A DNA stretch of 64,000 bases from Microcoleus sp. CAWBG506 (GCA_020883125.1 JAHREW010000002.1:57581-121580); one strand, 5' to 3'; numbered from the stretch's first letter, positions 32,860 through 42,838 are shown. Notes: generated by a model from the letters alone, not told the origin. Program-made: numbers and translations.

Positions 32860-35133
32860 ATGGACACCAACTCACAAAATGTCCAACCAGTTCCGCCATT
32901 CAACGAGAAAAATCAGGAAACGCCAGAGATAGGTGGCGGTTTGCCGGTAATTGAGTTTTGGGTCGAACATACCTTGTCACCGGAAGGCCCAAAACTTTGG
33001 AAAACTTTGCTGCATAAAAGTGCGTGTTTGTCTTGTTCTTGGGGCACGGGTGGCCAAAAAGGAGGCTTTACCAACGAAGAGGGTGAAAAGCTTCAGCGCT
33101 GTATGAAAAGTGTGGAAGCAATTTCAGCGGAGATTAAACCTGCTGTCTCCAGTCACTTGTTTGCAAACCAGAGTATTTCCCAACTTCAACAATTAACTTC
33201 CATGGAAGCTGACAGGCTGGGAAGGCTTGGTTTTCCGATGATTTTGCGGGCGGGAAAGTCTCATTACGATCGCATTTCTTGGCAAGAGGTTTATGAGATT
33301 GCCGCCGATGCTTTGCGAAAAACCCCGGAACGAGTGGCATCTTATAGTTCTGGTCGCTCCTCCAATGAGGCGGCTTTTTTGCTGCAATTGATGATGCGAT
33401 CGCTAGGTTCTAACAATTTAGCAGATTGTTCCGATCTGTGTCATGCTCCTTCTACCACCGGGTTAAACGAAATGTTTAGTACCCGCACTTCGGTGGTGAG
33501 TCTAGAAAATTTGAAACAAGCAGATTGCGTGGTACTTGCAGGGACTAATTCTGCTTACAATCATCCCCGCTTAATGAACGAGTTGATTAAAATCCGTGAC
33601 AAAGGCGGTAAAATAATTGTGATTAACCCCATGATGGAAATTGGGTTAGTCAAGTTTGGTTCTCCCGCGTTTCCAGTCAAGTCACTGATTCCTGGTTCCG
33701 AGATTTCTTCCCTATACTTGCAACCAATTCCCGGTAGCGATACAGCGCTATTTGTGGGGATTCAAAAGTCTGTAATGGAACAAGGATTGCTGGATGAAAA
33801 TTATTTAAAAGCCTACACAGAAGGCTGGGAAGCAGTAGTACAACAAGCCCGCGAAACTACTTGGGAAACGATTACTGAAACTTGTGGAGTTTCCCGCGCT
33901 GAAATTGAAGCCGCGGCCACAATTATCGGTAGTTCCAAGCGAGTTGTCTTTGGTTGGGCGATGGGAATTACCCAACATGATAACGGTGTAGATAATGTTT
34001 TCAGTATTGCCAATACTGCCTTAATGACCGGAAATGTCGGTAAAGAAGGGGCGGGATTAATGCCGGTGAGGGGACATTCAAACGTCCAAGGATTTGGCTC
34101 TATGGGCGTGACAGTGAAGCTGAAAAAAGAAATCCAAGAAGCTTTAGAAAAACTGTTGGATCGTCCCCTCAGTCGCGTTAAGGGCTACGAAACGCGATCG
34201 CTCATTGAAGCAGCAGATGCAGGGAAAGTCGATACGCTGATTTGTCTGGGCGGTAATTTGTATGGGGCTAATCCAGATTCTACTCAAGCAAAACGCGCGT
34301 TAGGTAAAGTTGAAACTATTATTTACCTCGCCACTAAACCGAATTTAGGGCATTTTCACGGATTGGCTAAACACAATACAATTGTGATTCCGGTTTTAAA
34401 TAGATTTGAAAATCCTCACAAAACCACTGTGGAAGCTGGGAATAATTTTGTGCGTTTCAATGATGAGGGTAAAACTCATCTGACTGATGCTGATTTGATT
34501 CCTGAAGTGACATTTTTAACAGAATTAGCTAGCAGAATTCACGGTACTTATCCCGTTGATTGGCGCAAACTTCAGGACACAAAATATGTGAGAAAACTGA
34601 TTGCTCAAACTATTCCTGGCTATGAAAAAATTGGGGAAATTGATGAAAATAACGAGGAATTTACCATTAGTGGTCGCATTTTTACCGAACCTAAATTCCC
34701 TACAGAGTCTGGTAAAGCAAAGATGTTTATCACGCCTTTACCTCATCTGAAACTACCGGAAGCGCAAGAGTTTGGAGTGTCACCATCAGTGCGGGGTATC
34801 GTTGTGGCATTGATGACGGGGCGCAGCTATTCTCAGCATAATACTGTGGTTTACAAAATTGATGACAAGTATCGGGGAATGCCACACCGGAATTGCATTT
34901 TGATGAATCCTACGGATGCAAAAAGTGCTGGTTTGCAAGAACATCAGCGGGTTACGGTGCAGGGAAATGTGGGAAAAATGGAGAATGTTGAGGTGATTTA
35001 TGGGGCGGTGCGTGTGGGTGCTGCTTTGATGTTTTATCCTGAAGTTAATGTGATTTTCCACCCGGAGATTGAAAAGCGATCGGGCACGCCTGCTTATAAG
35101 CGTGTACCTGCTTTTGTTTATGCGGCAGGGTAA
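32860..35133 (+). CDS. FdhF/YdeP-family molybdopterin oxidoreductase
   Basis: A 757-residue molybdopterin enzyme of the YdeP group. The N-terminus carries C56LSC59 and C81, a reduced iron-sulfur motif. DLCHAPST (near residue 194) supplies the Cys usually bound to the cofactor in this family. The molybdopterin-binding segments include ASYSSGRSSNEAAF, GHSNVQGFGSMGV and LICLGGNLYGANPD. The C-terminal dinucleotide domain has VALMTGRSYSQHNT and MNPTDAKSAGLQ. The substrate is not known; relatives affect acid resistance in enterobacteria. The ATG follows a GCGAGG-like site. Cellular location is cytoplasmic, with no signal. Confidence 0.88.
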   Translation: MDTNSQNVQPVPPFNEKNQETPEIGGGLPVIEFWVEHTLSPEGPKLWKTLLHKSACLSCSWGTGGQKGGFTNEEGEKLQRCMKSVEAISAEIKPAVSSHLFANQSISQLQQLTSMEADRLGRLGFPMILRAGKSHYDRISWQEVYEIAADALRKTPERVASYSSGRSSNEAAFLLQLMMRSLGSNNLADCSDLCHAPSTTGLNEMFSTRTSVVSLENLKQADCVVLAGTNSAYNHPRLMNELIKIRDKGGKIIVINPMMEIGLVKFGSPAFPVKSLIPGSEISSLYLQPIPGSDTALFVGIQKSVMEQGLLDENYLKAYTEGWEAVVQQARETTWETITETCGVSRAEIEAAATIIGSSKRVVFGWAMGITQHDNGVDNVFSIANTALMTGNVGKEGAGLMPVRGHSNVQGFGSMGVTVKLKKEIQEALEKLLDRPLSRVKGYETRSLIEAADAGKVDTLICLGGNLYGANPDSTQAKRALGKVETIIYLATKPNLGHFHGLAKHNTIVIPVLNRFENPHKTTVEAGNNFVRFNDEGKTHLTDADLIPEVTFLTELASRIHGTYPVDWRKLQDTKYVRKLIAQTIPGYEKIGEIDENNEEFTISGRIFTEPKFPTESGKAKMFITPLPHLKLPEAQEFGVSPSVRGIVVALMTGRSYSQHNTVVYKIDDKYRGMPHRNCILMNPTDAKSAGLQEHQRVTVQGNVGKMENVEVIYGAVRVGAALMFYPEVNVIFHPEIEKRSGTPAYKRVPAFVYAAG

Positions 35134-35190
35134 AAACAGCGTACTTAGAGCTCCGATTTTTTGCAGCAGCGGGGTTCAAAAAAACATACT

Positions 35191-36762
35191 TTAAGTAACT
35201 AAAAAATCGAATTTCCCGATCGCACTTATGGGAGTTCCGGGCAACTCGACCAAGACTTGTCCGGTGCTACCGAGCTTAATTTCAGTACCATTAGCTGAAG
35301 GTACGATCGACAGTTGCTCGAATTTCAAACCTTGAACCAAGGCCAGGTAGTCAAAACCATCGGCAAAATCAAGAATTGTATCTGTACCCCCATCCGGCTG
35401 TAACACAATGCGATCGCGACCGAAACCAGTGATAATGGTATCGTTCCCCTGACCGCCCCAGAGCACATCGTCACCGCCGGCACCAGTTAACACATCGCTG
35501 CCTTTGTTGCCATAAAGATAGTCATTGCCTTCGCCACCATCCAAAGTATCGTTTTGTCGCAGCCCAGTAATCGTGTCGTCCCCCGCACCGCCTAGAATAT
35601 TGTTAGCTAATTCGTTTCCAACTGCCTCGTCATTTCCCGGCGAACCCACCAGATTTTCGATATTCGCACCAAAAGCAATGTAGATGCCAAAGTTTTCAGT
35701 TGTATAAATGCGATCGGGATCGGCACCTGGTGGCAACTGCGAAGGTTCTAAATAGTAGTTGAGATCTCCCAAAGCGCTCTTTGCTGTTAGCGGCTTACCC
35801 TGATTCATGTCCAAACGATAAACATCGTTGGCAGGCAGTTCCGAAAAGTCCAAAGTATCACTACCACCGCCGTCCCAGATAGTTTGAACGGTATTGAAAT
35901 TACTGCTGTCAAATTTGTAAACATTATCGCCGCCGTTCCAGTCGCGGAGGGTGCCGTAGAGATACTGCAAGGCCCGAATGTCATAAGGCATCAAACTCCG
36001 GGGATTTTCGGCGTTGGGGTCGTTAAATCTTTTATATGCGGCATTGTAGGACATGATCGTATTTCTGGTGTTGTCCTTGTCCAATGGAAGATAGGGACCG
36101 TCTGCGGAGTTTGCTGTTCCATTGCTGCCGAAGTTGTAGTTGCCGGGGTGCTTTAAACCCATGGCGTGACCGATTTCATGAATTAAAGTATAGTAACCGT
36201 AACTGCCGGGGCCTGTGGAAAAAGCTGTTTCCGGATCGTTTTCATAGAGCTTTTGAAGGTGGATGGCGCCACCGCGCAACAAACCCGGACGATAACCGTA
36301 GGCATAGCCCTCAGCACCCGGCCCGTCGGAAAACATAATTCTGATGTTGCTTTGGGCGGAGTCTGGAACTTCTACAAAGTTGAGTGGCAAGACTGTGGCG
36401 TAATTGTCCCGCAAGATTTGACGGATATTCTGTTTGATGCCATCGTTAACTTCCTGAATATTAGTTTCGCTGGTATATGCAAAATAACTTTTCGCGCTCT
36501 CAGCAGTCACAAAACTGTAGGTGAGGGTGCCACCGGGAGCAACGTTCCATTTTGCTGGCTGTTGGGGGTTGATGCTGCTGCTGTCGAGCAGAGCATCGAT
36601 ATCGTTAGAGTTGCTGAAGGTGAAAGCTTGAGCGGCCGAACGCTCGGCGCTGGCATCTGAGGTTTCAGGGCGGCTGTCACAGAGCGGACAGCTATGTTTT
36701 GAAGTGTTTTGCAACAAATCTGAATTGTTATTAGTGAAATCGCTCAGATTGTAAACAGACAT
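35191..36762 (-). CDS. Serralysin-like M10 metalloprotease with RTX repeats
   Basis: 523 residues from ATG 36762, preceded by GGAAGGAA. Catalytic zinc motif HEIGHAMGLKHPGNY is near residue 195, and the Met-turn is in NTIMSYNAAYKRF. A middle region (PYDIRALQYLYG) is typical of serralysins. Calcium-binding nonapeptide repeats follow (GGAGDDTI, GGEGNDYLYG, GAGGDDVLWGGQGNDTI), then a C-terminal beta region. RTX proteases are exported without a signal peptide by type I secretion, consistent with no signal here. Substrate is unknown. No type I transporter gene is adjacent. Confidence 0.9.
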   Translation of the reverse strand: MSVYNLSDFTNNNSDLLQNTSKHSCPLCDSRPETSDASAERSAAQAFTFSNSNDIDALLDSSSINPQQPAKWNVAPGGTLTYSFVTAESAKSYFAYTSETNIQEVNDGIKQNIRQILRDNYATVLPLNFVEVPDSAQSNIRIMFSDGPGAEGYAYGYRPGLLRGGAIHLQKLYENDPETAFSTGPGSYGYYTLIHEIGHAMGLKHPGNYNFGSNGTANSADGPYLPLDKDNTRNTIMSYNAAYKRFNDPNAENPRSLMPYDIRALQYLYGTLRDWNGGDNVYKFDSSNFNTVQTIWDGGGSDTLDFSELPANDVYRLDMNQGKPLTAKSALGDLNYYLEPSQLPPGADPDRIYTTENFGIYIAFGANIENLVGSPGNDEAVGNELANNILGGAGDDTITGLRQNDTLDGGEGNDYLYGNKGSDVLTGAGGDDVLWGGQGNDTIITGFGRDRIVLQPDGGTDTILDFADGFDYLALVQGLKFEQLSIVPSANGTEIKLGSTGQVLVELPGTPISAIGKFDFLVT

Positions 36763-36884
36763 GAGCTTTCCTTCCAATTCGAGATAAAAGAATGTTTATT
36801 ACTATTATCAATTAAGCAGATATCAAAGTCAATTCATAAAAGTCATGACTTTGGATTCATAAAAATCATATTTATCAATAATAG

Positions 36885-37004
36885 TCGGACACGGCAGTGC
36901 CGTTTCCTTACCACAACATAATCTCGCATTAATAGTCGGACACGGCAATGCCGTTTCCCTACCCAGATTAATTGTAGGGAAACGGCATTGCCGTATCCGG
37001 ATTT
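36885..37004. repeat. GACACGGC-family dispersed repeats
   Basis: Two direct units (AGTCGGACACGGCA...GCCGTTTCC) and one inverted unit (GTAGGGAAACGGCATTGCCG) lie between the protease and the GT2 gene. They belong to the same family as 4072-4181, and the inverted unit can pair with the others into a long hairpin. Confidence 0.75.
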
Positions 37005-37015
37005 CTCGCTTGCTA

Positions 37016-38245
37016 TTAACTCTTAATTTGCAATGGTCTACCCCGCCAAGTCCATCCCCAACCGGTTTCGGTTTTAATTGCAGACCCGATCGCGATCGCC
37101 GCAATTAAGGTTCCTCCCAAACCTCCCAACCACCAGTATTTCGTGGAACAGTCGGAAATCTGGGCACCTAAATCTCGCAGATTGTACTGTTGCCAAATTA
37201 CGATTATTGCTAACAGGAAAGATGGAAGATGGAAGATGGAAGATGGAAGATGGAAGATGGAAGATGGAAGATGGAAGAAAGAAATTAGATCTTTGAGAAT
37301 AATGAATAATCCGATCCAGGGAATTGGATAGAGAAATAACATAATTGCTGCCATATAAACCATCATTCCCCAACTGCGGTTAGCACCCAGATATAAATTC
37401 TTTGTCCAGCCTTCCCACAAGGCGATCCAAGACCGATACATCCGCACAAATGCCAAATTTGACCCTGCATAAAGTCCTAGCTTTAAACCCGCACGTTTGA
37501 TGCGTCTGGATAATTCTACATCTTCGACAATTTCGCCAGCAACTGCTTCGTGACCGCCGATTTTTTCGTAGGCCGATCGCCTAAATAGCATGAATGGCCC
37601 AGCGGCAAAAGCACTGTCTACTGTCGGATCGTTGACGGCGGTAAAGTCGAAGCAAACAGCTAGGTGATTGAACATTAAGGGCTGGACTAACCATTCGGCG
37701 AAACACTCACAAACCAGGGCGGGCATACAGGTTAGTAGGTCAATTTTTTCGGTTTCGACGGTTTCCAGGGCGGTTTCGATCGCCTGGGGTTTGAGTCGAA
37801 CATCAGCATCGATAAATAATAAGAAATCTCCCGTTGCTACCTCGACAGCTTGGGCGCAGGCCCAGTTTTTGCCAGCCCAATATTCGTTGGCAGGTCGGGG
37901 CTGACCTGCTAGTATTTTGAGGCGGGGGTCATTAAGTTGCTGTTGGAGAGTTTGGGCGATCGCCAGTGTGTCGTCTGTGGAGCGATCGTCTACAATCAAA
38001 ACTTCTAGGTTGTCCACAGACAGCCGTGTACTCTCCAAAATGGCGATCGCGCAATCCCGAATATTCTCGGCTTCGTTGTATGCTGGTACGATTACAGAAA
38101 ATTTAGGGAACTGAGCAGTAGAGGGTGCTGACTGCTGAGCCGGACTTTTACCCGTTCGAGGTGCGTTTTCGACCGATCGGCGTAAATTCTTAGTGTAGGC
38201 TGTACTGACAATTAGGGAAAAAATCAGCAGGGTTAGCAATATCAA
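37016..38245 (-). CDS. GT2 glycosyltransferase (HpnB/CruG-like) with a coding heptamer repeat
   Basis: A 409-residue membrane-anchored GT2. An N-terminal helix (LLTLLIFSLIVSTAY) is followed by FSVIVPAYNEAENI, LIVDDRSTDDT, YWAGKNWACAQA, LFIDADVRL and IVEDVELSRRIKRAG, then C-terminal helices ending GWGWTWRGRPLQ. This layout matches the HpnB/CruG group; in cyanobacteria CruG glycosylates the carotenoid myxol, but I cannot assign the substrate. The loop between the C-terminal helices reads FHLPSSIFHLPSSIFHLPS, translated from tandem 7-bp repeats. The frame is currently preserved. A gain or loss of one repeat would remove the C-terminus. Confidence 0.82.
   Translation of the reverse strand: MILLTLLIFSLIVSTAYTKNLRRSVENAPRTGKSPAQQSAPSTAQFPKFSVIVPAYNEAENIRDCAIAILESTRLSVDNLEVLIVDDRSTDDTLAIAQTLQQQLNDPRLKILAGQPRPANEYWAGKNWACAQAVEVATGDFLLFIDADVRLKPQAIETALETVETEKIDLLTCMPALVCECFAEWLVQPLMFNHLAVCFDFTAVNDPTVDSAFAAGPFMLFRRSAYEKIGGHEAVAGEIVEDVELSRRIKRAGLKLGLYAGSNLAFVRMYRSWIALWEGWTKNLYLGANRSWGMMVYMAAIMLFLYPIPWIGLFIILKDLISFFHLPSSIFHLPSSIFHLPSFLLAIIVIWQQYNLRDLGAQISDCSTKYWWLGGLGGTLIAAIAIGSAIKTETGWGWTWRGRPLQIKS
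37224..37272. repeat. Seven perfect GGAAGAT heptamers inside the GT2 gene
   Basis: Seven exact 7-bp units, flanked on both sides by one imperfect unit (GGAAAGAT and GGAAGAA), lie in the coding strand of the 37016-38245 gene. Three units make 21 bp and encode the period-7 residue pattern SSIFHLP. Confidence 0.95.
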
Positions 38246-38399
38246 AGTGATGTTACCTCAAAATTTCGTCGCGGTCACGCAGTTGACTTGCTTAAATACT
38301 AAAAAACATTACAGCAAAAAGCTAGTCGATCGCCCGGAAAGTTATTTTGGCGATCGCTCTTGCTATAATTTGTGAGCATCTTTCGCTCAACGGGGGTTC

Positions 38400-38579
38400 A
38401 TGGGTCAAACCAATCACCCGATTAGCGACGGAAAAACCGAGGATAGATATCAGTTGTCAGAGGATACTGCAATGGGTGAATTTCTTACCGTCGATATATT
38501 AGCAGACGGGATAGCGATAGTGGGTGCTTTGGGTTTCTTCTTTTTGGGATACCAAGCTTTGCAGATGTTAAAAAAATAA
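38400..38579 (+). CDS. 59-residue single-span membrane protein
   Basis: A short open frame from ATG 38400: a polar N-terminus (GQTNHPISDGKTEDRYQLSE) then one hydrophobic segment (IAIVGALGFFFLGYQALQML) and KK at the end. Typical of small cyanobacterial membrane subunits or regulators. TATAAT at 38363-38368 is a possible -10 box upstream. The gene diverges from the GT2 gene. No family is recognised. Confidence 0.5.
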   Translation: MGQTNHPISDGKTEDRYQLSEDTAMGEFLTVDILADGIAIVGALGFFFLGYQALQMLKK

Positions 38580-38583
38580 AGTA

Positions 38584-38820
38584 TGGCAGAAGCAAGAAGC
38601 TAGAAGCAAGAAGCTAGAAGCAATAAGCAATAAGCAATAAGCTAGAAGCAATAAGCTAGAAGCAATAAGCTAGAAGCAATAAGCAAGGAAAAAACTATTC
38701 CCAATCCCTTCGCTTCGCCCCATGCCCCATGCCCAATGCCCCATGCCCAATGCCCCATCCCAGAGCTTCGCTTCGCCCAATCCCGGAGCTTCGCTTCGCC
38801 CAATGCCCAATGCCCAGGAG
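38584..38820. repeat. Heptamer arrays just upstream of the kinase gene
   Basis: AAGCTAG/AAGCAAT/AAGCAAG-type 7-bp units (about 38590-38690) are followed by CCCATGC/CCCAATG units mixed with AGCTTCGCTTCGCCC (about 38715-38815). They end 17 bp before the kinase ATG, so they replace any normal promoter-proximal sequence. Confidence 0.8.
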
Positions 38821-38836
38821 CAACTAAGTTATTATC

Positions 38837-41338
38837 ATGGTGAGCCAACTTTTAGATGGACGCTATCAAATCATTGAAGTCATAGAAACAGGAGAATTTG
38901 GACTAACCTATCTCGCTAAAGATATTCGCCGTCCAGGTGAACCTCAGTGTTTTGTCAAGCACCTGCGTCCAGGTAGCAGCGAACCGAAATTAATTAATGC
39001 TACGCGCCGTCTTTTCCAAAAAGAAGCAGAAGTTCTAGAAAAGCTCGGTTTACATGACCAAATTCCTAAATTATTTGCTTATTTTGAAGAAAATGAAGAG
39101 TTTTTCTTAGTAGAATCATTTATTGCTGGTCACTCCTTATCCACAGAGATTGTCCCCGGCAAACCACTAACAGAAGAAAAAATGATTTCTTTGCTGAAAG
39201 AACTGTTAGAAATTTTGGTATTTGTACATGGACATGGAGTAATTCACCGAGATATCAAACCGGCAAATTTAATTCGCCGCTATGCCGACAATAAATTAGT
39301 TTTGATCGATTTTGGGTCTGTGAAAGAAATACATATAGCCCAAAGACAAGCGCCGATGACTGTGCGGATCGGGACTCTGGAATATATGCCGATCGAACAA
39401 TTTCAATATAACCCCCAACTCAATAGTGATATCTATGCTTTGGGAATGATGGGCATCCAAGCGATTACTGGGGTGCCGGCTTACGATTTGCCGAAACTGC
39501 GAGATTTGAAAAATTCTAATAAAGGTGAAATCATTTGGCGGCATTTAGCAACCTGTTCCCAAGGGCTAGCTGATGTTTTAGATAATATGGTGCGCTACGA
39601 TTTTCGGGAACGATATCAGTCGGCGTCGGAAGCTTTAGCTGATTTGAGAAAAATAGGCGATCGATCGCGATCGCGCATTCCCAAACTCACCATATATCGC
39701 GAAGAAGTCGATCGACGCACTAGCAGTCGCGGTGACATTACAGTTGTCGGCCGCCGAATATTAGACGAACTGCGTGTCAGCTTGGATTTGCTACCAGAAG
39801 AAGCAGAAGCTATCGAAGACGAGGTATTAAATCCTTACCGCAAATACAGGGAAAAAGGGGAACGCTACGAACAAGCACTGCAAGAAGCAATGCAGCAAGA
39901 ATATCCGTTTTCGGCGGCAACTCGCGACGAATTAAAACGGTTGCAGCAAGTTTTAGGACTTACGGATGAAGATGCCGCCAACATAGAAGAATTAGTCGTC
40001 CCTAAATCTTTATTCTCGAAATTATATAAGGCAATTTCTACAGTCTTAGCAGGACACGGCAAGTCCAATCAGTCCCGTGAGGAAACTATTTCTCCACTCA
40101 ACTTGCAGCCCAGTCAAGGGACTTACTCACCGCTTAATTTAAACGGAAAAATTGACTTGACCGTCAAGAATACCGCACCAATTGCCCCGCCGGAAACTCG
40201 CAAATTCAATCCTTTACTTGCGGGAGCTGCAATGGCGGCTATTTTAGCGGCGATCGGCGGAATTTATGGCTATTTGAAATGGCAAGAATGGCAGCAGCGA
40301 CTGGCGAGGGACTCGCAACAAGTTAATCAAATTAATGCTCTTTATCAAGAAAGCAATTATGAAGACTGCATCGGCGAAATACCCAAAATTGCTAACACTT
40401 CCACTAGCTATTTATCAGCTCAAAACTTACAGGAACAATGCCAAGCAGGCCTCCGCTGGCAACACCCGAGAGTCAAAAATTTTGCTCAACATTCCGATGC
40501 AGTTGGAGCAGTGGCTTTTAGTCCAGATGGCTTGATATTAGCCAGCGGTTCCAAGGATAAAACTATCCAAATTTGGGATTTAGCTACAGGTAAGTCGCTC
40601 CGTACTTTTCAGGGTGATTCATCCACCGTTTGGTCTGTTGCTTTTGACTCAAATGGCTCGCGATTGGTAACTGGTACGGGCTTTTGGAGAGTGATGCTGT
40701 GGGATTTGAAAACAGGGCAATTGATTCGCAGTCTTGACCATAATGCTTCTGTTTGGTCCGTGGCGATTAGTCGCGATGGTAAACTAATTGCTAGTGGCAG
40801 TGGAGATAAGACAACCAAGATTTGGGATGCCGTAGATGGCAGACTAATTAATACTTTGCCAGACCATACAGATTTTGTTTATTCTGTGGCTTTTAGTCCC
40901 GATGGCAAAAGTTTGGTAAGTGCTTCTAAGGATAATAAAATTACAATTGTTGATGTGGTAACTGGGAGGTTGCTCAAGACTATTGATGGTCATGCGGACC
41001 AGGTGAGAACTGTGGCTATTAGTCCCGATGGCAAAACATTAGTTAGTGGTTCTTATGATGAAAGTATTAAAGTTTGGAATCTGGAAACCGGGGAGTTGAT
41101 TCGTTCTATTAAGGGACATTCTGATGATATTGTATCGGTTGCTATCAGTCCTGACGGGAAATTTATTGCTAGTGGCAGTAAGGATAAAACTATTAAAATT
41201 TGGGATTTGGCTACTGGTGAATTGCTGAATACTTTGATCGGACATTCCGATGAGGTTTATGTGGTGACTTTTAGTCCCGATGGCAAAACTATTGCTAGTG
41301 GTTCTAAAGATAATACTATTAAGTTGTGGCTGAGATAA
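38837..41338 (+). CDS. Ser/Thr protein kinase fused to WD40 repeats
   Basis: An 833-residue protein. The Hanks-type kinase domain (1-270) starts LLDGRYQIIEVIETGEFG, with the catalytic loop HRDIKPANL (near 138) and DFGSVKE (near 156). A conserved middle region (GDITVVGRRILDELRVSLDL, LKRLQQVLGLTDEDAANIEE), typical of cyanobacterial kinases, follows. One membrane helix is near 460 (LLAGAAMAAILAAIGGIYGY), then seven WD40 repeats (GSKDKTIQIWD, GSYDESIKVWN, SKDNTIKLW) complete one propeller. The kinase faces the cytoplasm and the propeller probably senses or binds partners across the membrane. Substrates are unknown. Glycine-rich loop reads TGEFGLTY, one glycine short of canonical GxGxxG. Confidence 0.93.
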   Translation: MVSQLLDGRYQIIEVIETGEFGLTYLAKDIRRPGEPQCFVKHLRPGSSEPKLINATRRLFQKEAEVLEKLGLHDQIPKLFAYFEENEEFFLVESFIAGHSLSTEIVPGKPLTEEKMISLLKELLEILVFVHGHGVIHRDIKPANLIRRYADNKLVLIDFGSVKEIHIAQRQAPMTVRIGTLEYMPIEQFQYNPQLNSDIYALGMMGIQAITGVPAYDLPKLRDLKNSNKGEIIWRHLATCSQGLADVLDNMVRYDFRERYQSASEALADLRKIGDRSRSRIPKLTIYREEVDRRTSSRGDITVVGRRILDELRVSLDLLPEEAEAIEDEVLNPYRKYREKGERYEQALQEAMQQEYPFSAATRDELKRLQQVLGLTDEDAANIEELVVPKSLFSKLYKAISTVLAGHGKSNQSREETISPLNLQPSQGTYSPLNLNGKIDLTVKNTAPIAPPETRKFNPLLAGAAMAAILAAIGGIYGYLKWQEWQQRLARDSQQVNQINALYQESNYEDCIGEIPKIANTSTSYLSAQNLQEQCQAGLRWQHPRVKNFAQHSDAVGAVAFSPDGLILASGSKDKTIQIWDLATGKSLRTFQGDSSTVWSVAFDSNGSRLVTGTGFWRVMLWDLKTGQLIRSLDHNASVWSVAISRDGKLIASGSGDKTTKIWDAVDGRLINTLPDHTDFVYSVAFSPDGKSLVSASKDNKITIVDVVTGRLLKTIDGHADQVRTVAISPDGKTLVSGSYDESIKVWNLETGELIRSIKGHSDDIVSVAISPDGKFIASGSKDKTIKIWDLATGELLNTLIGHSDEVYVVTFSPDGKTIASGSKDNTIKLWLR

Positions 41339-41356
41339 TCATGCTATGGGATAGTT

Positions 41357-42760
41357 TTAGATTTTAGATTTAAAATTGATTCCACAATTGACAACTGACA
41401 GTTCCTCTAATTCCTCGTGATTTGGATAAATGTCCATTGAGTATTCTCGGAACTTAAAATAATAGTAGAGATTAGCTACAGTTAAATCTGATATTTCTTG
41501 CCAATTGGAGGGGGCTAAAGCTGGATATCCAGTGGCGATCGCCTGTTGGCTGATATAAAATTCCTGTCCTCGGCGGAGTTCCGGCTTCAGGGCGATCGCT
41601 AGCTGGTCCCGCAAGGAGAGAAAGTGAGACTTTTGCTTTAAATTTTCATACAGTGAAAATTCCGGTGCTACTATGGTGAATGGAGCCTGGATAGTGCTTT
41701 TTAAATTATCTACAGTTAGTCGATCTAAACTCGCTAATTGGTGCTGATCCTTTGGGGACAAAGTTTGCATCCAATCAACCTCCAGATGCCAAAATTCCAG
41801 CGCATTTAAATCGTGACCGAGAATTCTGAGAATTTCGGGAAATAAAAAATCTAGTTCTAGTTCCGATTGACATTCTTTAACCACAGTTAGACAATGTTGA
41901 CGGATTTTTGATTGTAGTTCTCGGAGGCGATCGCTAACCATATCATAGGCCCGCTGCAACTGAAACGTAACGGCGATCGCCTGTTCTATCGCCCAAACAC
42001 ATTCCATTTTCCTAATTTGTGCCGCGGAACACAATCCCTCCAAAAAACAGGAATTTTCATAAATTTTTAAAGCCTCAAACAACTCTTCGCGCCCGCTATT
42101 AATTTCCGCATTCCGCAGTTTCACATCCCCTACTGTCAGGGCAGACTGGCAGCGTTTAATCCCTTTAGAAAAAAGATCATAACCATTAACCAGTTGCAGG
42201 CGGTGCACCTCAAAGTTTGAGTCATGACCCACCTTATAAATCTGCTGAATCACCTCGACCCCTCTGTCTTTGAGGATATGCCTGAGATCGATAAAACCAT
42301 CTTTAATTTTTAGCCTTTGCTGCTTTGCTTCTTCTTTGAATTGTAATATTTGTTCGAGATTTACTGCTGACAAAACTGTGGAGGATAAATTCCCTACACC
42401 AATAACAGCAGTAGTGGCTTGCATCACAGCCAAATTAATTTTTAGCGAATTAAGCATTCTATATATTTTTTGAAATCCCACATGAGTTTGAGTAATCTGC
42501 AATGGTGCCATTGTCAGATGCACAGGGGCTACCAGTGGCTGTAGGGGGCTACCTCCTGCCAAGTGTGCTAGCAATCCTAAAACTCCGCGAGTTTCTGGAA
42601 TTTCACTCGTTGATTGATAAAATATTTTGGCAATCTCCACAAACTCCCCAGTCACTGGATCTCTAGCTGCCGGGAGCAATTTTCCTGTTTGGGTAGCAGG
42701 CTGTACCAGGTTGCCAGTATTGAGTAGAGCCTGAGTTGTAGGGGTGAATACATAATTCAT
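41357..42760 (-). CDS. 467-residue helical protein with a hydrophobic segment
   Basis: A mostly alpha-helical protein. After a loose N-terminus, a small-residue-rich hydrophobic stretch (ATTAVIGVGNLSSTVLSAVN, about residues 115-135) precedes a long helical region (FKEEAKQQRLKIKDGFIDL, AYDMVSDRLRELQSKIRQH). No known domain. The gene is convergent with the kinase and divergent from the 341-residue helical gene at 42839, sharing a 78-bp intergenic region. Size, helicity and one central hydrophobic stretch recall alpha-pore-forming toxin subunits, but this is only a shape resemblance. Confidence 0.65.
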   Translation of the reverse strand: MNYVFTPTTQALLNTGNLVQPATQTGKLLPAARDPVTGEFVEIAKIFYQSTSEIPETRGVLGLLAHLAGGSPLQPLVAPVHLTMAPLQITQTHVGFQKIYRMLNSLKINLAVMQATTAVIGVGNLSSTVLSAVNLEQILQFKEEAKQQRLKIKDGFIDLRHILKDRGVEVIQQIYKVGHDSNFEVHRLQLVNGYDLFSKGIKRCQSALTVGDVKLRNAEINSGREELFEALKIYENSCFLEGLCSAAQIRKMECVWAIEQAIAVTFQLQRAYDMVSDRLRELQSKIRQHCLTVVKECQSELELDFLFPEILRILGHDLNALEFWHLEVDWMQTLSPKDQHQLASLDRLTVDNLKSTIQAPFTIVAPEFSLYENLKQKSHFLSLRDQLAIALKPELRRGQEFYISQQAIATGYPALAPSNWQEISDLTVANLYYYFKFREYSMDIYPNHEELEELSVVNCGINFKSKI

Positions 42761-42838
42761 GTTGTGGCTCAGTTTGCATTCAAAAAGGCAGATCTTGTGT
42801 ATTGTATGCTATTTAGGGAAAGAGAGGAATAAAACCCA

